Shown here piece after piece: positions 5,056 through 9,184 of a stretch of 9,184 bases of DNA. The position numbers and the translations under genes are program-made. The stretch's first letter is position 1. Each line of letters opens with the position of its first letter. The stretch is taken from positions 1-9,184 of the forward strand of contig VAZT01000120.1 in NCBI GenBank assembly GCA_005884825.1. Direction: 5' to 3'. This DNA comes from Alphaproteobacteria bacterium (GTDB taxonomy: Bacteria > Pseudomonadota > Alphaproteobacteria > ATCC43930 > CGMCC-115725). The notes under the pieces are model-generated. The model worked only from the letters and a program-made list of their open reading frames with translations, had not been told where the DNA came from and did no database searches.

Positions 5056-6249
5056 ATGCAGCGCGTCAGTCGAGATCTCACCCTTGCTGCGGTCATCGCG
5101 TTATCCGTCATTGGCGTGTCGACCGCTCGCGGCGGGGATGAAGATCGGGACCACGAGGCAAATCGGTACGAGGTGACCAAGCTCGTTTCTGATATCAAGG
5201 GCGAAGCCTCAAACGTCGACCCCGTCTTGCAGAATGCATGGGGTGTCGCGTTTTCTCCTGGCGCCAGCCCGTTTTGGGTTTCGGACAACGCCACTGGATG
5301 TTCCACCCTTTACGATGGCGACGGGACGATTGTGCCGCTACAGGTCAAGATTCCGCTGCCGGGAGGCAGCGTCCCCGGTACGGCCTGTAAACATGTCAAC
5401 CCGCCCCCAGCGAGCCCGCCGAATCCAACACCGGCGGCGCCAACCGGCATGGTATGGAACGCAACCACGAATCCTGCGACAGCGTTCTTGGTTCCGGGGA
5501 CAACCCTTCCCGCATCGTTCATCTGGGCCACCGAGGATGGAACGATTTCGGCTTGGACTGGCGGCCTGCCGGAAAATCCGAACAACGCGCGCCTGGCTGT
5601 CGACAATCCCAGTCCCACAAATGGCCCCAATCCCACAAATGGCCCTGTCTACAAAGGGCTCGTTTTCGGCACCAACGTGAACGGAGTCTTTCTCTTCGCG
5701 ACCAACTTCCGCGGTGGCACGGTCGATGTCTTCGACCACAACTATAAACTGGTAACCACCGATGGCGGGTTCAAAGATCCCAACATCCCTGCCGGCTACG
5801 CCCCGTTCGGCATCGAGAACATCGACGGCGATCTCTTTGTGACCTATGCGTTGCAAAATGCCGCAAAGCATGACGATGTGGCAGGTCCCGGCCACGGCTT
5901 TGTCGACGTATTCGACACCGACGGGCATTTACTGCGGCGCTTTGCGAGCCGCGGGCCGCTCAATTCGCCTTGGGGAATTTCGCGGGCATCCCACGATTTT
6001 GGCCCGTTCAGCGGCCTCATTCTCGTCGGCAATTTCGGCAACGGCAAAATCAACGTGTTCAGCTCGCAAGGGCAATTTATCGACGAACTCGACTCTCCCA
6101 ACGGCAAGCCGCTCGTCATCGATGGGTTGTGGAAATTAACCCTCGGTGGGGGCGCGAAATCCAGCTCCGACACGCTCTATTTCACAGCTGGCATCAATGG
6201 CGAGGCCGACGGCTTGTTCGGCACCATCACGCCGGCCTCGGAAGAATAA
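5056..6249 (+). CDS. Secreted TIGR03118-family protein
   Basis: This is a 397-aa exported protein of unknown biochemical role. Residues 1-26 look like a Sec signal peptide (VSRDLTLAAVIALSVIGVST). The mature part begins with YEVTKLVSDIKGEASNVDP and LQNAWGVAFSPGASPFWVSD, and repeats the pattern of short blocks seen in beta-propellers: FIWATEDGTISAW, LFATNFRGGTVDVFD, GFVDVFDTDGHLLRRF, LILVGNFGNGKINVF, DTLYFTAGINGEADGLFG. These match my memory of family TIGR03118. Some members carry a C-terminal PEP-CTERM sorting tag; this one ends in TITPASEE without it. The only cysteines are C82 and C111, a possible disulfide. The start is ATG 5056 with GGGAGG 9 nt upstream. Its promoter motif places it with the HiPIP and cytochrome-porin genes, suggesting a job in the same envelope process. 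Confidence 0.87.
   Translation: MQRVSRDLTLAAVIALSVIGVSTARGGDEDRDHEANRYEVTKLVSDIKGEASNVDPVLQNAWGVAFSPGASPFWVSDNATGCSTLYDGDGTIVPLQVKIPLPGGSVPGTACKHVNPPPASPPNPTPAAPTGMVWNATTNPATAFLVPGTTLPASFIWATEDGTISAWTGGLPENPNNARLAVDNPSPTNGPNPTNGPVYKGLVFGTNVNGVFLFATNFRGGTVDVFDHNYKLVTTDGGFKDPNIPAGYAPFGIENIDGDLFVTYALQNAAKHDDVAGPGHGFVDVFDTDGHLLRRFASRGPLNSPWGISRASHDFGPFSGLILVGNFGNGKINVFSSQGQFIDELDSPNGKPLVIDGLWKLTLGGGAKSSSDTLYFTAGINGEADGLFGTITPASEE
5613..5648 (+). repeat. Two-copy 18-bp tandem repeat inside the TIGR03118 gene
   Basis: The 15-nt run TCCCACAAATGGCCC occurs at 5613-5627 and 5631-5645, giving an 18-nt period. It encodes PTNGPN-PTNGPV at residues 187-198, in a proline-rich loop between propeller-like blocks. 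Because the unit is a multiple of 3, copy-number change would keep the frame. Confidence 0.7.
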
Positions 6250-6260
6250 TCCGCCGCACC

Positions 6261-6277
6261 GGTGAGACCGGCTCACC
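6261..6277. terminator. Possible bidirectional terminator between convergent genes
   Basis: GGTGAG (6261-6266) and CTCACC (6272-6277) can pair around a 5-nt loop. They lie in the 23-bp gap between the convergent TIGR03118 and gamma-glutamyltransferase genes and overlap the latter's stop codon. No T-run is present on either strand, so termination activity is uncertain. Confidence 0.3.
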
Positions 6278-7889
6278 ACGCCAAGGCCCAGCCGTCGCGG
6301 CGCGGGTCGGAACCGGCGAGCAATATGCCGCTCGCCGCGTCGCGGCGAATGATCTGGACGCTGCACGGGCCGTCGAGATCGCCGACGGTCTTCACCGGGT
6401 GACCGCGGCGCGCGAGCTCGCTGCGCACCGCCTCCGGAAAGCGGCGCTCGATGGTCAGGGCGTCCTCGCCGTTATGCGGCCAGTTAGCGTATTGGCCGGG
6501 CACATTCGAGGTCCAGCGCGGCATTTCCGCGGCCTGCTGCGGGTCGAGCCCGAAATCGATCATTGCGGTCAGGACCTGCAGATTGATCTGCACCTGGTTG
6601 TCGGCGCCGGGTGTGCCAAAGACGCACCACAACTCCCCGTCCTTTAGAACCAATGGCGGGTTCATCGTATGACGCACGCGCCGCCCGGGCCGCAGCCGGT
6701 TGGGATGGCCGGGATCGAGGTGCCAATAGCTCATCCGGTTATTGAGCAGGATCCCGGTGTCGCCCGCCATGACACCGGAGCCGAAGCCGCTGTTGATGCT
6801 CTGCACCCCCGACACGGCATTGCCCTCGCCATCGGCGGTGCAGAAATACGTCGTGTCGCAGGCGGCAAGGGCCATGGGGCCGGTCGGGGCCGCGCGGCGC
6901 AGGTCGATCTGCCCGGCAAGCTGCGCGGCGTGGTCGGCGGACAACAGCCGCGCGAGCGGCGCTTCGACCGAGCGCGGGTCGGCGCCCCAACGCTCGCGGT
7001 CGGCAAAGGCGAGCTTTTTCGCCTCGACCATGACATGGACCGCATCGGCCGACAGGACACCCATGCCCGCGACATCGAAATGCTCGAGGATCTTGAGCTC
7101 CTCGAGAAGCACGAACCCAGTCGAGTTCGGCGGCGCCTCGAGCACCGTGAAGCCGCGGTAGTCGATGCCGATCGGCTCTTGCAGCTCGGCCTCGAAGGCT
7201 TCGAGATCAGCGGCGGCAACCAGGGTTCCCGCGTCTTCGAGAGCGGCGGCCAACCGCCGCGCCAGGCGGCCGCGATAGAAGGTTTCCGCCCCGTCCGCGG
7301 CGATCTCTTCGAGCGTACGGGCGAGCTCCGGCTGGACGATCGCAGCGCCGAGTGACGGCGGCTGGCCGCCGGCGAGAAACGTTGCCGCGCTGCGTGGGTC
7401 AGCGATCAGGGTCGCCTGGTATTCATCGGCGAAATGGCCGTAGGCTCGGGTGGCGCCAAACCCGTCGCGCGCAAACGTGATCGCCTCGGCGAACAAATCG
7501 CCCCACGACAACTTCCCATATTTGCGGTGCATATCGCCGAGCCCGGCCACGGTGCCGGGAACCGAGACCGACAGTGGGCCGATGCGCGGGATGCGGCCGG
7601 CGTAACGTTCGGGCGTCGCGGCGGCAGGGGCGGGGCCGCTGCCGTTGAACACGACGGCGCGGCCGGCCGCCTGGTCCCAGACTTGGTAGAACCCGTCGCC
7701 GCCGAGCCCCGACATCATCGGCTCGACGACCGCGAGCGTCATCGCCGTCGCAACCGCCGCGTCGACCGCGTTGCCGCCCGCCCGCAGCGTCAAGAGGCCG
7801 GCTTGGGCGGCGAGGGGATGATTGGCCGCGACGGCCCCGCGGGCCCCGATGATCACCGGCCGGTAGGAACGCATTTCTTCAGCCACCAT
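6273..7889 (-). CDS. Gamma-glutamyltransferase family protein (Ntn-hydrolase)
   Basis: This is a glutathione hydrolase / gamma-glutamyl transferase homologue of 538 aa. These enzymes cut themselves into a large and a small subunit at a catalytic threonine, then cleave or transfer the gamma-glutamyl group. Family signatures in order are VAANHPLAAQAG, LRAGGNAVDAAVAT, VVEPMMSGLGGDGFY, and the processing site CDTTYFCTADGEGNAV, with T346 as the likely new N-terminal nucleophile. GILLNNRMSYW and the small-subunit motif RRVRHTMNPPLVLKDG follow. No signal peptide is visible, so a cytoplasmic enzyme is likely, unlike the periplasmic E. coli Ggt. An AAGGAG at 7899-7894 lies close to several starts (ATG 7892, ATG 7889, GTG 7886); 7889 is a compromise on spacing. 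It is convergent with the TIGR03118 gene and divergent from the lipoprotein gene. The true substrate is not determinable here. Confidence 0.9.
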   Translation of the reverse strand: MVAEEMRSYRPVIIGARGAVAANHPLAAQAGLLTLRAGGNAVDAAVATAMTLAVVEPMMSGLGGDGFYQVWDQAAGRAVVFNGSGPAPAAATPERYAGRIPRIGPLSVSVPGTVAGLGDMHRKYGKLSWGDLFAEAITFARDGFGATRAYGHFADEYQATLIADPRSAATFLAGGQPPSLGAAIVQPELARTLEEIAADGAETFYRGRLARRLAAALEDAGTLVAAADLEAFEAELQEPIGIDYRGFTVLEAPPNSTGFVLLEELKILEHFDVAGMGVLSADAVHVMVEAKKLAFADRERWGADPRSVEAPLARLLSADHAAQLAGQIDLRRAAPTGPMALAACDTTYFCTADGEGNAVSGVQSINSGFGSGVMAGDTGILLNNRMSYWHLDPGHPNRLRPGRRVRHTMNPPLVLKDGELWCVFGTPGADNQVQINLQVLTAMIDFGLDPQQAAEMPRWTSNVPGQYANWPHNGEDALTIERRFPEAVRSELARRGHPVKTVGDLDGPCSVQIIRRDAASGILLAGSDPRRDGWALAW

Positions 7890-7937
7890 CATTCTCCTTC
7901 GGTACCATGGTCTCGGATAAAGCAACCGGAGGTCCGA

Positions 7938-8102
7938 ATGGGCAAGAAGCTTTCTGCGGGCGCCAATCGATACTGGTTCTCTGTGATGGGACTGGTGTTG
8001 TCGCTATTGACCGCCGGCTGCGCAGATCCCGGCACCGCCTCCGATAACGACAAGCGTGGCGTGTTTTACGGCGGTGTCTCCGCCGGCGGTACGCGGCCGT
8101 GA
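7938..8102 (+). CDS. Small lipoprotein, function unknown
   Basis: This 54-aa protein has a lipoprotein signal: a charged start (MGKKLSAGANRYW), a hydrophobic core (FSVMGLVLSLL) and the lipobox L24-T-A-G-C28. The mature part is only 27 residues, ending in RGVFYGGVSAGGTRP. GGAGG lies 6 nt before ATG 7938. The frame continues upstream, but only as antisense of the neighbouring gene. The last 4 nt overlap the NUDIX start (GTGA), so the two are probably translated together. I recognise no function. The aromatic and Gly-rich tail might contact an envelope partner, but that is a guess. Confidence 0.8.
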   Translation: MGKKLSAGANRYWFSVMGLVLSLLTAGCADPGTASDNDKRGVFYGGVSAGGTRP

Positions 8103-8527
8103 CTGCGCGTCAGACGAGCTGCGGCGTGATCGTCACGGACGGAGAACGCGTCCTGCTCGGCCATGCAACGCGCTCGCCGCGCTGGGACATTCCCAAGGGA
8201 CTTGCGGAGCCGGGCGAAACCCTTCCCGTCACGGCTGCACGAGAGCTGCTCGAGGAGACCGGCCTCGCGATTGCGCCCGAGGAGCTCACCGATCTCGGCG
8301 TACATCCCTATCTGCGCGGCAAAGACCTGGCCGTGTTCATGTGGAGCCCGGCGCAACTGCCCGATCCGCAGCGCCTGACCTGCACCTCGCGTTTTGCACT
8401 CCCCAACGGAACATTGCTGCCGGAATTCGACCGCTTCGGGCTGTTCCCGTGGGAAGACGCGCTGTCACGGGTCGGCAAGAACCTCGCACGGGTATTGGCA
8501 TCCGTCCGGCAGGTCGTGATACGTTAG
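8099..8527 (+). CDS. NUDIX hydrolase
   Basis: This is a 142-aa hydrolase of nucleoside-diphosphate-linked substrates. The complete Nudix box GX5EX7REUXEEXGU is present at residues 34-56: G34, E40, R48-E49, E52-E53, G55-L56. The N-terminus SCGVIVTDGERVLLGHA and WDIPKG before the box are typical of small MutT/Ap4A-type members. The start is GTG 8099, overlapping the lipoprotein stop by 4 nt with no strong ribosome binding site of its own, so translation is probably coupled. The substrate cannot be read from sequence alone. The VOC gene follows 26 nt downstream, probably in the same transcript. Confidence 0.93.
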   Translation: MTARQTSCGVIVTDGERVLLGHATRSPRWDIPKGLAEPGETLPVTAARELLEETGLAIAPEELTDLGVHPYLRGKDLAVFMWSPAQLPDPQRLTCTSRFALPNGTLLPEFDRFGLFPWEDALSRVGKNLARVLASVRQVVIR

Positions 8528-8553
8528 CGCGATCAGCCGATGAGGAGGTTCGG

Positions 8554-8979
8554 ATGCCCAAGCTGCGTCACATCGCGATTGCCGCGGAAGACCCGGAAAA
8601 AATGGCCGATTTCTACAAAAAGGCATTCGACTTCAAGGAGGTCGGGCGGCCGAACGGGGTGCTGGCGGACGGCGTGTTTTTGAGCGACGGCACGCTCAAT
8701 ATGGCGATCCTCAAATTCAAGACCGATCAGCTCGGCAAAGGTCTCGACTACCGCGGCATCCATCATTTCGGGGTGCTGGTCGAGGACGTCGACGAATTCT
8801 CGAAGAGGCTGGAGAGCCTGGGCAGCGAACATTACGTCGACCGCAACCAGGTAGACCCGCAGGCCGGCTATTTCGAAAAGAAGTTCTATGGGCCCGAGCG
8901 CGTCCTGTTTGACATTGCCGAGCACGCCTGGGCCGGCGCCGAGCCGCTCCCCGAGCCGGCAAAAGAGGCCGCGGAATAA
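8554..8979 (+). CDS. VOC-fold (glyoxalase/dioxygenase-like) protein
   Basis: This is a 141-aa vicinal-oxygen-chelate protein, usually a metal-dependent enzyme or a binding protein with paired beta-alpha-beta-beta-beta units. The first unit starts LRHIAIAAEDPEKMADFYKK; the second starts GIHHFGVLVEDVDEFSKRLE and ends with VLFDIAEHAW. Candidate metal ligands are H6, H71 or H72, and E130 in this second unit, but I cannot assign a reaction. GGAGG (8544-8548) lies 5 nt before ATG 8554. The acidic, Pro-rich tail (EPLPEPAKEAAE) is extra to the fold. A close paralogue starts 143 nt downstream. Confidence 0.9.
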   Translation: MPKLRHIAIAAEDPEKMADFYKKAFDFKEVGRPNGVLADGVFLSDGTLNMAILKFKTDQLGKGLDYRGIHHFGVLVEDVDEFSKRLESLGSEHYVDRNQVDPQAGYFEKKFYGPERVLFDIAEHAWAGAEPLPEPAKEAAE

Positions 8980-9008
8980 CTGCACGTCATCAACAGCTCA
9001 CAATCGTC

Positions 9009-9108
9009 CGTCACTCCCGCAAAAGCGGAATCCAGGGCCAGCGATGCGCCCATGCCCCCTGTTTACGCCAGGGGCAGACCTTGGACCCCCGCTTGCGCGG
9101 GGGTGACG
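9009..9108. repeat. Interspersed 100-bp palindromic element with three nested hairpins
   Basis: The outer arms CGTCACTCCCGC (9009-9020) and GCGGGGGTGACG (9097-9108) are near-perfect inverted repeats. Complementarity continues inward through GGAATCCAGGGCC and its imperfect partner GGTCC-like bases on the right. Each arm also folds on itself: CCGC-AAAA-GCGG on the left, and CCCCCGC-TTGC-GCGGGGG (9086-9103) on the right. In the centre TGCCCCCTG pairs with CAGGGGCA. The result is a cloverleaf-like RNA or cruciform DNA. It matches the general look of dispersed intergenic palindromes common in GC-rich proteobacteria. It sits between two VOC genes, just before the second one's ribosome binding site, and may end or attenuate transcription or stabilise the upstream message. 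Confidence 0.8.
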
Positions 9109-9122
9109 TAGAGGGAGTAAAC

Positions 9123-9184
9123 ATGGCTAAACTGCGCCACATCGCCATTGCCGCCAAAGACCCCGATGCGATGGCCGAATTCTA
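9123..9184 (+). CDS. Second VOC-fold protein, cut by window edge
   Basis: The first 20 codons read MAKLRHIAIAAKDPDAMAEFY-like sequence, nearly the same as the start of the VOC protein at 8554 (MPKLRHIAIAAEDPEKMADFY). This indicates a tandem duplication. GAGGGAG precedes ATG 9123 by a few bases. The rest lies outside the window. Confidence 0.85.
   Translation, partial: MAKLRHIAIAAKDPDAMAEF

Noticed and set aside
5338..5928. Long open frame antisense to the TIGR03118 gene
   Set aside because: It lies wholly opposite a gene with a signal peptide, good ribosome binding site and family motifs. Its own translation has no recognisable domain. GC-rich antisense frames of this length are common.
6669..7355. 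228-aa open frame on the plus strand inside the gamma-glutamyltransferase gene
   Set aside because: It is antisense to clear enzyme motifs, is rich in Arg and Gly as expected of a shadow frame, and has no domain.
1..9184. CRISPR array, tRNA or rRNA gene, insertion sequence, prophage
   Set aside because: No spaced direct-repeat array, no cloverleaf with tRNA landmarks and no transposase or phage frame was seen. The only dispersed repeat is the palindrome at 9009-9108.

Overview
The window looks like a chromosomal stretch of a GC-rich alphaproteobacterium. The evidence is the codon use, COG5662-like anti-sigma and ECF sigma proteins, and an interspersed 100-bp palindromic repeat with 'tcactcccgc...gcgggggtga' arms. 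I cannot name a genus.

Left edge (1-589, minus): an OmpR-type response regulator cut by the window edge. It is separated by about 210 bp from an ECF sigma factor gene (802-1371, plus), which has no anti-sigma gene beside it.

Core (1393-6249): a compact, apparently self-contained redox regulon. On the minus strand lie a HiPIP-type iron-sulfur protein (2886-3161) and, downstream of it, a fused mono-haem cytochrome/outer-membrane barrel protein (1393-2775). Diverging from them is a second ECF sigma factor (3510-4043), about three-quarters identical to the first. It overlaps by 4 nt an anti-sigma gene that carries a 1-nt frameshift (4040-4875). Next is a secreted TIGR03118-family protein (5056-6249). 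I find the same two-block promoter motif, GGAATAAA-N14-GTC(G/C)TA, upstream of the cytochrome-porin, the HiPIP and the TIGR03118 gene, with a 1-nt longer variant (N15-GTCTTG) upstream of the second sigma gene. The simplest reading is an autoregulated ECF sigma factor controlling an outer-membrane cytochrome-porin, a periplasmic HiPIP electron carrier and an exported protein. The first two resemble the parts of extracellular electron-uptake chains (Cyc2-like porin plus Iro-like HiPIP), but the electron donor is unknown.

Right part (6273-9184): ordinary metabolic genes. A gamma-glutamyltransferase-family gene (minus) converges on the TIGR03118 gene. Diverging from it are a 54-aa lipoprotein, a NUDIX hydrolase (4-nt overlap) and a VOC/glyoxalase-fold protein. 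A three-hairpin palindromic repeat follows, then the first 20 codons of a second, closely similar VOC protein cut by the window edge.

I see no tRNA, rRNA, CRISPR array, transposase or phage gene.
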